Shown: piece after piece, positions 34,958 to 43,720 of the stretch
Layout of the letters: each line of letters starts with the position of its first letter
Position numbering within the stretch: the stretch's first letter is position 1
DNA from: Zavarzinella sp.
Lineage (GTDB): Bacteria > Planctomycetota > Planctomycetia > Gemmatales > Gemmataceae
Direction: 5' to 3'
NCBI GenBank assembly: GCA_041399155.1
Contig: JAWKTI010000001.1
Location: 496,001-560,000 of the forward strand
DNA length: 64,000 nt
Position numbers and translations under genes: made by a program
The notes under the pieces: generated by a model
What the model saw: only the letters and a program-made list of their open reading frames with translations
Databases searched by the model: none
What the model was told of the DNA's origin: nothing

Positions 34958-35881
34958 ATGAGCGCGAACCATCTCCGTGGGCTGATTGCTGCCACGCACA
35001 CACCATTCCATGCGGATGGCACCCTGAATCTGGCACCGTTAGAGTCGCTGGCGGAACATCTGGATCGAATTGGTGTGGCAGGCGTCTTTATTGGGGGGAC
35101 AACCGGCGAAAGTTTGTCACTATCGATTGAAGAACGGATGAACCTGGCAGAACGATGGAGTGAAATCTGCAAATGGAGCCCACTGAAACTGATCGTCCAC
35201 GTAGGATCAAATTCTCTGGCAGATGCCCGCACGCTGGCCCACCATGCCAGTACGCTGCATGTTACTGCCATTTCGGCGGTGGCCCCTTGTTACTTTAAAC
35301 CTACTAAAGCGATCGCTTTAGTAGAGATTTGTCGGGAAATTGCGAGCGCGGCACCTTTATTGCCGTTTTACTATTACGACATTCCCAGTTTTACAGGTAT
35401 TCAGGTTCCTTTAATGTCGTTTGTCGAACAGGTTTGCGAAGCCGTGCCCAACTTTGCAGGAATCAAGTTTTCCAATCCGGACCTCGCACTTTACCAGAAT
35501 TGCCTGCACTTTGCTGAAGGGCAACTGGACCTGCCTTTTGGCATTGATGAATACCTCCTGGCGGCGGTGTCTTTAGGCGCAAAGGCTGCTGTGGGAAGCA
35601 GTTACAACTTTTCAGCCCCTATCTACCTGGCACTGTTGCGTGCCGTGGAAGCGGGCGATTGGCCCCTTGCACGTGCGTTGCAATATCAGGGTTTGCAGAT
35701 CATTCAGGTGCTGGCGAAATACGGTTATCTTGCCGCTTCCAAGTGCGTGCTGGAGCATCTGGGTATTGCTGTGGGAACGACGCGGTTACCATTGCTGCCA
35801 CTAGATGCGACCCAAGAAGCAGAATTGAAGGCAGACCTGGATCAGATTGGATTTTGGGAATTGGTCACGCCAACTTCATAA
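34958..35881 (+). CDS. N-acetylneuraminate lyase-like DapA-family aldolase
   Basis: 307 residues. GLIAATHTPFHADGTLNL, FIGGTTGESLSLSIEERM, LPFYYYDIPSFTGI (catalytic Tyr) and FAGIKFSNPDLALYQ (Schiff-base Lys) are in the order of class I DapA-superfamily aldolases. The YYYDIPS.TG and GTTGESLSLS wording is closest to N-acetylneuraminate lyase, which splits sialic acid into N-acetylmannosamine and pyruvate. No other sialic-acid genes are nearby, so the substrate remains likely but unproven. Confidence 0.8.
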   Translation: MSANHLRGLIAATHTPFHADGTLNLAPLESLAEHLDRIGVAGVFIGGTTGESLSLSIEERMNLAERWSEICKWSPLKLIVHVGSNSLADARTLAHHASTLHVTAISAVAPCYFKPTKAIALVEICREIASAAPLLPFYYYDIPSFTGIQVPLMSFVEQVCEAVPNFAGIKFSNPDLALYQNCLHFAEGQLDLPFGIDEYLLAAVSLGAKAAVGSSYNFSAPIYLALLRAVEAGDWPLARALQYQGLQIIQVLAKYGYLAASKCVLEHLGIAVGTTRLPLLPLDATQEAELKADLDQIGFWELVTPTS

Positions 35882-35897
35882 ATTCATCCCACAGTAG

Positions 35898-35928
35898 TTG
35901 ACAAGAAGCGGGTGTCTGCTACTATAAT
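35898..35928 (+). promoter_or_regulatory. Promoter of the PcrA/UvrD-like helicase gene
   Basis: TTGACA (35898-35903) and TATAAT (35923-35928), both perfect consensus boxes. The spacer is 19 bp, longer than ideal; an overlapping TACTAT would give 16. It lies 28 bp before ATG 35956. Confidence 0.6.
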
Positions 35929-35955
35929 AGTGTACACAATTCCATGGATGGCACC

Positions 35956-38217
35956 ATGTCGAACGAGAAGAGCCCCATACTGGCTGATTTAACGGAAGAA
36001 CAGTTGGAAGCAGTGACCCACCTGCATGGACCATTGCTGGTACTGGCGGGTGCTGGGTCAGGTAAAACGCGAGTGATAACACGACGTGTGGCGTGGTTGC
36101 TGGAGCAGGGGGTTCGTCCTTCAAATATTCTGGCAATCACCTTTACCAATAAAGCCGCTGGTGAGATGAAACAGCGGGTGGAAGCAGTGGTGCCAGGGAA
36201 CCAGGTTTGGGTAAGCACCTTTCACAGCCTGGGGGTGCGTTTACTTCGACAATATGCCGATCGAATTGGCATTTCGCGAGACTTTTCCATTTTCGATGTG
36301 GATGACCGCACCAAATTGGTCAAATTGTCAATGGAGCGTGCAAATATCGACAATGTGAAAATTACCCCAGAGCAGGTGGGGCATGCCATCAGTAAAGCGA
36401 AGAATTTATTGCTGACACCTGAAAAATATGCTCGGAGTAATAGCGATTACTTTACTTCGAACGTGGCAATGATTTATTCCCACTATCAAAAGCGGATGCG
36501 GGAAGCAAATGCAATGGATTTTGACGATCTGCTGTATATTCCCGCACTGTTATTAAAACATGATGAGGAAATTCGGGCAGAACTGGATGCCCGCTTTCGC
36601 TACATCCTGATTGATGAATACCAGGATACCAACACCGCACAGTATGAGTTGGCGAAAGCACTCTCTAAGGACTACCGCAACCTCTGCGTGGTGGGTGATC
36701 CGGATCAGTCAATCTATCGCTGGCGTGGGTCGGACATTCGTAACATTCTTGACTTTGAGAAAGACTTCCCGGAAGCCAAGGTTGTCACTCTGGCGAAAAA
36801 CTACCGCAGCACACCAGCGATTCTGCATGCTGCCAGCCATTTGATTGCCAACAATCGCGAACGGAAGAAAAAAACACTGATTGCCAGCAAGCCCGAAGGT
36901 GCTCCCGTGCGGCATCTGGTGTTTGAAACTGGCCAACATGAGGCGGCCAGCATTGCCCAACTGATTAAAAAATCGGTGCAGCTTGGCCTGCGGCGATATC
37001 GTGATATTGCAATATTCGTGAGAATGAATGCACTGACGAGATCTTTAGAAACTTCGCTGATTCACCAGGGGGTGCCATTTCAAATTGTGAAAGGGCTGGC
37101 GTTCTTTGATCGAAAAGAAAATAAGGATGTGATTGCTTATCTTCGCCTGCTGGTGAATCCCACCGATACGATTTCGTTTCTGCGGGTGGTCAACGAACCC
37201 GCCCGTGGGATTGGGAAGGTGTCGCTGGATCATCTGCAGACGTATGCGGAAGACAACCAGGTCAGCCTGCTGGAAGCGGCAGCAAATGCCCCACGGATAC
37301 CGGCGATACGCGGGAAGGCAGTTCATGCCTTAAAGTCTTTCGCACAAATGATTTACGGTATGCAGGCCAATTTATCGCTCGCCCCAGCCGATTTGATTGC
37401 CCATGTGATTGAGACGTCTGGCTATCGAGATATGTATGCCACCTCTCGCGATCCAGACGATCAGGAACGACTGGCGAACATTGAGGAATTAATTACCTCG
37501 GCACGGGAATTTTCGAATCAGCTCCCCACCGGTACGTTGCAGGATTTTCTGGAGCAGATCACGCTGGCAAGCGATGTAGATAACTGGAATGAGAAATCGG
37601 ATTGCGTGTCCGTAATGACCATGCATGCTTCAAAAGGACTGGAGTTTCCGGTGGTTTACATTGTTGCGATGGAGCAGGGCATTTTGCCTGGTTCCCGCAG
37701 CCTTGATCCGAACAAGCCGGAAGAACTGGAAGAGGAACGCCGGGTGGCATTTGTGGGGATGACCCGGGCAATGGACGAGTTGTATTTGTGTTCCGCACAA
37801 TTACGCGATTTTCGTGGGCAAACAAATTATGCCATTGTCAGTCAGTTTATTGAGGAATTGCCGGAAGATGTTATCCAGCAAGACTTTAGCAGCAATCGTG
37901 GCAGGCAGCCTGCTTTTGAAAGCTGGCGGACAAAAATGACGCGTGAACTGGGCGAATCATCCCCACGCGAGCGTGATGAGGAGATAAGTATTTTTCGGCC
38001 AGCAAAGAAGACTGCTGGCTCAGGCGATACTAGTTCCGGTGGGGGCGATTTGTACCCACCCGGCACTCTGGTAATGCATGATGAATATGGTCTGGGAACA
38101 GTCAGGGAAGTCAGTGGCATAGGTGCGATGCGAAAAATCAAAATCCAGTTCGCACGAGGCGGAATGAAGACATTCGTGGCTGCGAAAGCAAAATTGACGG
38201 TCATCCCACCCAAATAG
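35956..38217 (+). CDS. pcrA: UvrD/PcrA-type superfamily 1A DNA helicase
   Basis: About 753 residues; ATG 35956 or 35944. All SF1A motifs are present: LAGAGSGKTRVITRRVAWLL (Walker A), AITFTNKAAGEMKQRV (Ia), LIDEYQDTNTAQYELAKAL (II), VVGDPDQSIYRWRGSDI (III), VTLAKNYRS (IV), VMTMHASKGLEFPVVYIVAM (V) and EERRVAFVGMTRAMDELYL (VI). A C-terminal Tudor-like domain (HDEYGLGTVREVSGIG) matches PcrA/UvrD. It unwinds DNA 3' to 5' in repair and in removing protein barriers. The gene ends 3 bp from the convergent kinase gene. Confidence 0.9.
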   Translation: MSNEKSPILADLTEEQLEAVTHLHGPLLVLAGAGSGKTRVITRRVAWLLEQGVRPSNILAITFTNKAAGEMKQRVEAVVPGNQVWVSTFHSLGVRLLRQYADRIGISRDFSIFDVDDRTKLVKLSMERANIDNVKITPEQVGHAISKAKNLLLTPEKYARSNSDYFTSNVAMIYSHYQKRMREANAMDFDDLLYIPALLLKHDEEIRAELDARFRYILIDEYQDTNTAQYELAKALSKDYRNLCVVGDPDQSIYRWRGSDIRNILDFEKDFPEAKVVTLAKNYRSTPAILHAASHLIANNRERKKKTLIASKPEGAPVRHLVFETGQHEAASIAQLIKKSVQLGLRRYRDIAIFVRMNALTRSLETSLIHQGVPFQIVKGLAFFDRKENKDVIAYLRLLVNPTDTISFLRVVNEPARGIGKVSLDHLQTYAEDNQVSLLEAAANAPRIPAIRGKAVHALKSFAQMIYGMQANLSLAPADLIAHVIETSGYRDMYATSRDPDDQERLANIEELITSAREFSNQLPTGTLQDFLEQITLASDVDNWNEKSDCVSVMTMHASKGLEFPVVYIVAMEQGILPGSRSLDPNKPEELEEERRVAFVGMTRAMDELYLCSAQLRDFRGQTNYAIVSQFIEELPEDVIQQDFSSNRGRQPAFESWRTKMTRELGESSPRERDEEISIFRPAKKTAGSGDTSSGGGDLYPPGTLVMHDEYGLGTVREVSGIGAMRKIKIQFARGGMKTFVAAKAKLTVIPPK

Positions 38218-38219
38218 AA

Positions 38220-41069
38220 TTAATTCCGGTGCAGTGGATCGTTCAAGGTGCGGGCGGCACGAATCAATTCAATGAAACTATTATGGTGTTGGATTGAAGC
38301 AAATGACGTGTTGTTAAGCACATCATTAATATGCAGGCCATTTCTTAAACCAAACGCAAGCATCTCCACAGCATATTCAGCATACTTTTCATCCATTGCT
38401 GCCAGCATCGTATAGCACTCGGCGACCTGCATACTGACAACGGGTCGATGATCTACTTTCAGGATATGTCTGATGTCTGCAAGGCATTTATCAACATTTT
38501 TCAGCTCCGCATTCAATTTCGCCCGCAAGAGGTAGAATGGGGTGGCATCCGGAAACAGTTCGATCCCCTTATTGGCGGTGTTCAACGCCTCATCGAGCAA
38601 GTGCAGGTTCTCAAACTCCACCGAAGCCTGATTCAACAATGGATACCAGTTATTCGGGTCGAGCTCGGATGCATTCTGAAAAGCCTCAATTGCATCACGG
38701 TATTCTTTTCGCTGTGCGAAAATGATCCCACGTTCCAGCCAGCTATCAGAGTCAACGGGAATCAACTGCATCCCAGCAACAACATCCTGTTCCGCCAACT
38801 CAGCCTGGTCGTTCATTCGATGCAGTCGTGAGCGAATTAAATACGCTTTCACAGGTGGTTGATGCATTCCCAAAACCTGATCCAGATCTTTGATGCCATC
38901 CTGATATTGCCTCAATCCCAGATAAATCAAGGACCTTCGAATCCGGTATTCCGCCGATGCGGGATCAAATCGTATCGCCTGATCGATATCTTTGAGTGCC
39001 AACGATGAATTTCGTAACTGAATCTGCGACAAACAGCGCAGATAATAAATCGCAGACACATGTGGCTTCAGAGCAATTGCGGCCGAATAGCTGCCAATCG
39101 CATCTGGATAAGCAGTACTACGATCCTGGCAATAGCCCAATAACAACCAGGCGAGTGGGTCGTTTTGGCGGATTGTGAGCGCATCTCTCAAATAGTTGAT
39201 TGCTTCCGAATTTTTCCGAACGCTGGATAACTGAGCAGCCGTGAGAACAAGATCAGTAAAACCAGCTGGTTTCAAACTTTTCAAGTCTGGCTTCGATTGT
39301 GACCTCGCAGCACTGATCAGTTGTTGTTGCAAACTCAGCGCAGTGGGTGCATCTTCCTGAAGACATATTTCTGCCAGCGCAAACCGCTGCGATAACTGAT
39401 CAATGGTGTCTGTTCGATGCGTTCGAACATGTTCCAACTCGCGCCAATTCATCAGATAAATCAAAACACCAAGTTGTAATTTCAACTGTCTTTTTTCATT
39501 ATCTGGTAAATAGATAATATCTGGGTTGCTGTCCCAGTTTACCTGTGTATTGGCGGTATCAATGCCGGATCGGTGGATCAGGCTTTGAACCATAGATTGC
39601 AGGCGATCCCAGTCTGTATCAGTTTTCGTACCTGCAGCCAACTCCAGTTGACGTTGTTCGATTACTGGCATGGTCAGGCGGAAGCCTGCCATTGCCGCCT
39701 GTCGATCGGCATCTAGTTGCGCATTCCGTGCCTGATCCAGATGCCTGCTGTACATGAACCCGGAAAATAACACACAAAACATCAGTAGAGTGACGATCGT
39801 CAGTGGAGAACTGAGTCGTGGATTTCTTCGAGCCCACTTACGCATTCCTTCCACTACAGACCGATCCGATGCGTACATCAGCCTCAGATGGTTTAATTGA
39901 CGTTCAATGTCATCCCGCAACTGCCATGCGGTCTGGTAGCGTTTTTCTGGATCTGCTTCCAGGCATTTTCGGAGAATTGACTCCACTGTGGGCGAAACCA
40001 TGGGGTTGATTTTGCGGATGGTGGGGCTTTTCTGCCGGATGGCAATCGCATCAGCAATTGAATCCCGCTGCAAGTCTTGTGGTGGGTCAAAAGGCAAGCG
40101 ACCTGCCAGCAATTCGAACATGATTAGCCCCAGCGAATAAATATCGCTGCGGGCATCAATTACATCCCTTTTCCCAAGAAAAAGCTCAAATTGATCCGGT
40201 GACATATAAGGCAAAGTGCCGCCGATCTCCGCCATTGCTGCCGCACCCGGCCGCCGCATATCAAGAGCCACATCAAAATCGAGTAACAGTGGCTCGCCAC
40301 GATCAGTGAAGAGCACGTTTGCTGGTTTTAAATCGCAGTGGATAATTTTATTTTCGTGGGCATGATTCAAACCATCGGCTAACCGTGCGATAATCCAAAG
40401 CACCGCTTCCACATATGTCCGTCGTCGAAAAGCCTGTAGAGTATCGTCGGATGCCACAAAATGACTGGAAATACGTGGCATCCCATCCAAAGACTGGGCG
40501 GTCTCTTTATGTGCTTCCTGAGGTAGCTGGTGCAGAATAAATCTTCCGCTAGTGGGTAGCTGCGATTGGTCTCGAAGCTCTTTTACCACCTTGTTCAAGG
40601 TGAATTCACCCAGATATGGCATGCAGATCGCATGCAAAGGTTTGGCATGGTGCACCGAGTGAACTGGTACAATGTTGGTGTGTTGTAACCTTGCCAGCGA
40701 ATCAATTTCCCGAGGGCGCTGGGCAGAAACTTTCAACACAATTCGACGATTCGCCAATCCCTGCTGTTCTGCAAGAAACACTCTTCCACAGGCCCCTCTA
40801 CCTAATTCTCTTAAGAGGTTGAAACCCAGAAAAGTTTCCCCCGCCTGAGGAAGTTGGCTGAGAGTATCGTTCAGGCGAGTTTGAAAGGCCGATTGCCCAT
40901 CAGCGTTGCCAAGAGAAGGATTGGAAGGTTCCCCACTGATGCTGGTTGAATCTGCATTAAAGATTCGGGTTTGTGAACCAGTGCCCGCACCTGAATTTGG
41001 AAGGCGATCCGCAAGCTGCGTGTATTGCGATGAGTCATCCGTTCGCGATCGTGAGAATGGTAATTCCAT
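38220..41069 (-). CDS. Membrane-anchored Ser/Thr protein kinase with TPR repeats
   Basis: About 949 residues from ATG 41069. The kinase domain (about 80-400) has a Gly loop LGRGACGRVFLAEQ, catalytic Lys in RRIVLKVS, catalytic loop HCDLKPANVL, then DFDVALD in place of DFG, and DARSDIYSLGLIMFELLAG. One membrane segment follows (LTIVTLLMFCVLFSGFMYS, near 435), then ~500 residues of TPR-like helices (for example IGSYSAAIALKPHVSAIYY and LKDIDQAIRFDPASAEYRI) outside the membrane. This is the usual planctomycete layout of a sensory kinase. The DFD change alters the Mg-binding loop's glycine, the Asp being kept, so activity is still likely. Confidence 0.85.
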   Translation of the reverse strand: MELPFSRSRTDDSSQYTQLADRLPNSGAGTGSQTRIFNADSTSISGEPSNPSLGNADGQSAFQTRLNDTLSQLPQAGETFLGFNLLRELGRGACGRVFLAEQQGLANRRIVLKVSAQRPREIDSLARLQHTNIVPVHSVHHAKPLHAICMPYLGEFTLNKVVKELRDQSQLPTSGRFILHQLPQEAHKETAQSLDGMPRISSHFVASDDTLQAFRRRTYVEAVLWIIARLADGLNHAHENKIIHCDLKPANVLFTDRGEPLLLDFDVALDMRRPGAAAMAEIGGTLPYMSPDQFELFLGKRDVIDARSDIYSLGLIMFELLAGRLPFDPPQDLQRDSIADAIAIRQKSPTIRKINPMVSPTVESILRKCLEADPEKRYQTAWQLRDDIERQLNHLRLMYASDRSVVEGMRKWARRNPRLSSPLTIVTLLMFCVLFSGFMYSRHLDQARNAQLDADRQAAMAGFRLTMPVIEQRQLELAAGTKTDTDWDRLQSMVQSLIHRSGIDTANTQVNWDSNPDIIYLPDNEKRQLKLQLGVLIYLMNWRELEHVRTHRTDTIDQLSQRFALAEICLQEDAPTALSLQQQLISAARSQSKPDLKSLKPAGFTDLVLTAAQLSSVRKNSEAINYLRDALTIRQNDPLAWLLLGYCQDRSTAYPDAIGSYSAAIALKPHVSAIYYLRCLSQIQLRNSSLALKDIDQAIRFDPASAEYRIRRSLIYLGLRQYQDGIKDLDQVLGMHQPPVKAYLIRSRLHRMNDQAELAEQDVVAGMQLIPVDSDSWLERGIIFAQRKEYRDAIEAFQNASELDPNNWYPLLNQASVEFENLHLLDEALNTANKGIELFPDATPFYLLRAKLNAELKNVDKCLADIRHILKVDHRPVVSMQVAECYTMLAAMDEKYAEYAVEMLAFGLRNGLHINDVLNNTSFASIQHHNSFIELIRAARTLNDPLHRN

Positions 41070-41461
41070 AACCATCCGATTATATAACTAGTGCCGAAAA
41101 TACGTGGAGAGACGCTTTCCACGATGAAAGCCTAGTTCAACATTTCACAAAATTATCCAACTGGAAAAAATTTCTACATTATTTTCAAATATTAATGAAC
41201 TAAATTCCATTTAAATTCGTCTTATTTTGTGTATTTATGGATACTTGTTGTCCTGTGGTTTCTTGTGGGGGGATTAACGAAATGAGAATAACTTCATTTG
41301 GCATTACAGAACTGCTCGTGCCGCATCCACAAAGTGGCTTTACATAACTTTCACACGATGCTACCTTCGGTGCGTCTTCCCGTCGTAAGAAGCCGAATTT
41401 GCTTGCGTATAATAGGTTATGCTGGCTCTTTCTCTCCTTCTTCACCGGAGCCGAACTTCCG
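41070..41461. other. 392-bp leader region before glutamate dehydrogenase
   Basis: No gene is supported. It contains copy 2 of the AT-rich shared element (about 41173-41234) and a TATAAT box (41408-41413) about 50 bp before the gdhA ATG, without a recognisable -35. Confidence 0.5.
41173..41234. repeat. AT-rich shared leader element, copy 2
   Basis: Matches copy 1 at 19303-19360. TGAACTAAATTCCATT (41196-41211) is identical, followed by AAATTCGT and TTATTTTGTGT in place of ATATTCGT and TTAATTTGGTGT. Confidence 0.6.
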
Positions 41462-42751
41462 ATGACATCATTACCTGCTCCTGCACCGTCGACGAACCCG
41501 ATGTTTGCAGTTTCCCCTGTTTACAAGATGGCGTGTGACCAATTGCACGCCGTTTCCGAAGTGCTGGACGTCGATCGTGGCATCATTGAAAGGCTATCGA
41601 TCCCCAAGCGATCTTTGGTGGTGGCCTGTCCTGTGCGACTGGACGATGGCACCACGAGAACATTTGTGGGATATCGCGTGCAGCACTCACTTACCAGTGG
41701 TGCGGCGAAAGGTGGCCTGCGTTTTGCACCCCACGTGGATATCGGCGAAGTAGCCGCACTGTCGATGTGGATGTCCTGGAAGTGCGGAATCATGAACTTG
41801 CCATTTTCTGGTGCAAAAGGGGGCGTGGCATGCGACCCTACCAAGATGAGTAAGGGCGAACTGGAACGTCTTACACGACGATACACCGAAGAAGTGTTGC
41901 CAATTATTGGCCCACGGATGGATGTGATGGCACCCGATATGGGTACTGATGAGAATAACATGGCCTGGATTATGGACACGTATTCCATGAAAGTTGGCCA
42001 TGCCTGTCCGGAAATTGTCACGGGAAAACCGGTGGAATTGGGTGGCTGTCTGGGCAGACGGGAAGCCACCGGTCGTGGGGTTGTTTACTGTATCATGCGT
42101 GCTCTGGAAGAAATCAACCTCCTACCAGAAAACTCCACCGCTGTGGTGCAGGGTTTCGGCAATGTCGGTTCGGTTGTCTGCAGCGACCTTTACAAGAAAG
42201 GTGTGAAGGTGATTGCGATCGGCGATCGTAATGGCAGCATTCGCAATCTAAATGGCATCGATGTTCCCGGGTTGTTGCAGCACATCCAGATGGGGAAAAC
42301 GATTACCACCTTCCCGGGTGCAGAATTTATTCCCGATGAGGAGTTGTTAATAACTCCGTGTACCATCCTGGCTCCCTGTGCCATGGAACGGGTGATTACC
42401 GGGTCAAATGCAGAGAAAATCAACTGTCGGATTCTTGCAGAAGGTGCGAACGGTCCCACCACACCAGAGGCAGATCGATTGTTGGCTTCATCTGATGTAT
42501 TCATAATTCCGGATATTCTCTGCAATGCAGGCGGCGTAACTGTTTCGTACTTCGAGTGGGTGCAGGATTTGCAGCAGTATTTCTGGAATGAACAACAGGT
42601 CAACGACAAACTGAAGGAATTGATGGAAACCGCCTTCAATCGCGTGCGTAAAATGGCCAGAGAACGTGGGATCCCGATGCGTTCTGCAGCACTGTGCCTG
42701 GGAGTATCCAAAGTAGCCCTGGAAAAAGCAAAACGTGGTTTATTTCCATAA
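41462..42751 (+). CDS. gdhA: Glu/Leu/Phe/Val-type glutamate dehydrogenase
   Basis: About 429 residues from ATG 41462 (GGAGCC upstream). TFVGYRVQHSLTSGAAKGGLR and LPFSGAKGGVACDPTKMS carry the substrate-binding Lys residues; APDMGTDENNMAWIMDTYS the catalytic Asp; VVQGFGNVGSVVCSDLYKKG the dinucleotide-binding glycines; ILAEGANGPTTPEAD closes the site. It interconverts glutamate and 2-oxoglutarate plus ammonium. The long leader with the AT-rich element and a TATAAT box suggests its own regulation. Confidence 0.92.
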   Translation: MTSLPAPAPSTNPMFAVSPVYKMACDQLHAVSEVLDVDRGIIERLSIPKRSLVVACPVRLDDGTTRTFVGYRVQHSLTSGAAKGGLRFAPHVDIGEVAALSMWMSWKCGIMNLPFSGAKGGVACDPTKMSKGELERLTRRYTEEVLPIIGPRMDVMAPDMGTDENNMAWIMDTYSMKVGHACPEIVTGKPVELGGCLGRREATGRGVVYCIMRALEEINLLPENSTAVVQGFGNVGSVVCSDLYKKGVKVIAIGDRNGSIRNLNGIDVPGLLQHIQMGKTITTFPGAEFIPDEELLITPCTILAPCAMERVITGSNAEKINCRILAEGANGPTTPEADRLLASSDVFIIPDILCNAGGVTVSYFEWVQDLQQYFWNEQQVNDKLKELMETAFNRVRKMARERGIPMRSAALCLGVSKVALEKAKRGLFP

Positions 42752-42854
42752 CGCTGTGTAAATTTTTGATTGGAACTGAAATTTTTCTGGATAGAACAAA
42801 ATCTTGTCGTTTGGGGTAAATTAGCACGATCCCACTTGTTTTTTGTTCTATGTA

Positions 42855-43544
42855 ATGGAATACACAAGAATGTTCAGCCCCACCGTATGGAAAATGATTC
42901 GCATGGCAGGTTCGACACCCGACCAACTGATCCGCAGAATAATTGTTGCTATTCTCACGGGCAATTTACCAGACGAATATCGCGCAGATGCAGCCACATT
43001 ACTGACAGATGCGTTGCACTATGCAGAAGATGATATCCGCAGTCTGGTCATCCTGGGTCTCAGCGAACTTGATGTGGAACCAGAAATCATTCTGCCCGCA
43101 CTGACCGGTGCGATCCACGACAGTAACGAAGGGGTGCGTAAACGGGCAATCCGCACCTTGGGCGATATGGGCTCAAGGGCCAGCCTGTCAATGAGTCATT
43201 TAATTTCCGCACTGACAGACTCTTCGATGTCTGTGGTGCTGGAAGCAATGAATACCATTGGCAGAATCGGCAAACGGGCAGAAACCGCAATTCCATCCCT
43301 GGTGAGATTGCTGGGCCACGAAAACACGCGTGTCCGAATTGTAGCAGGAAACGTGCTGAAGCAGATTGGTGATGCGGCAATACCTGCACTGAATAAGGCA
43401 TTAGCAGATAAAGACGCACTGCGAAGTGAACGGGCAGCAGCAGTTCTCTGGCGTCTGGGCAAACTGGAAGAATCGGAATACGAACAATACTTCCAGGTAG
43501 AAGAAACCCAGCCAGAACGGTCGCTTCTGGAATGCATGAATTAA
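42855..43544 (+). CDS. HEAT-repeat protein
   Basis: About 229 residues; the start is uncertain (ATG 42855 or 42870). From residue ~30 the sequence is a run of HEAT/PBS-lyase-like helical repeats of about 38 residues, for example ALTGAIHDSNEGVRKRAIRTLGDMG, LISALTDSSMSVVLEAMNTIGRIG and LVRLLGHENTRVRIVAGNVLKQIG. Such solenoids serve as protein-binding scaffolds; no catalytic residues are seen. Soluble. It follows gdhA by about 100 bp on the same strand, but a functional link is not obvious. Confidence 0.75.
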   Translation: MEYTRMFSPTVWKMIRMAGSTPDQLIRRIIVAILTGNLPDEYRADAATLLTDALHYAEDDIRSLVILGLSELDVEPEIILPALTGAIHDSNEGVRKRAIRTLGDMGSRASLSMSHLISALTDSSMSVVLEAMNTIGRIGKRAETAIPSLVRLLGHENTRVRIVAGNVLKQIGDAAIPALNKALADKDALRSERAAAVLWRLGKLEESEYEQYFQVEETQPERSLLECMN

Positions 43545-43720
43545 TATAATTTGATTTACAATTGGCTTCTCAATATGAAACTTTTCAGCAGCAACTGACA
43601 ATTCTTCCTGAAGAATCAAACTCCATTTCTGCATTTGTCGGAATCTTTCCGCCTTCGAATCTGTTTTCATAAGACATTGGTTATCCTCTCACTCGAACAA
43701 CATTACTGAAGGAGAATGAC

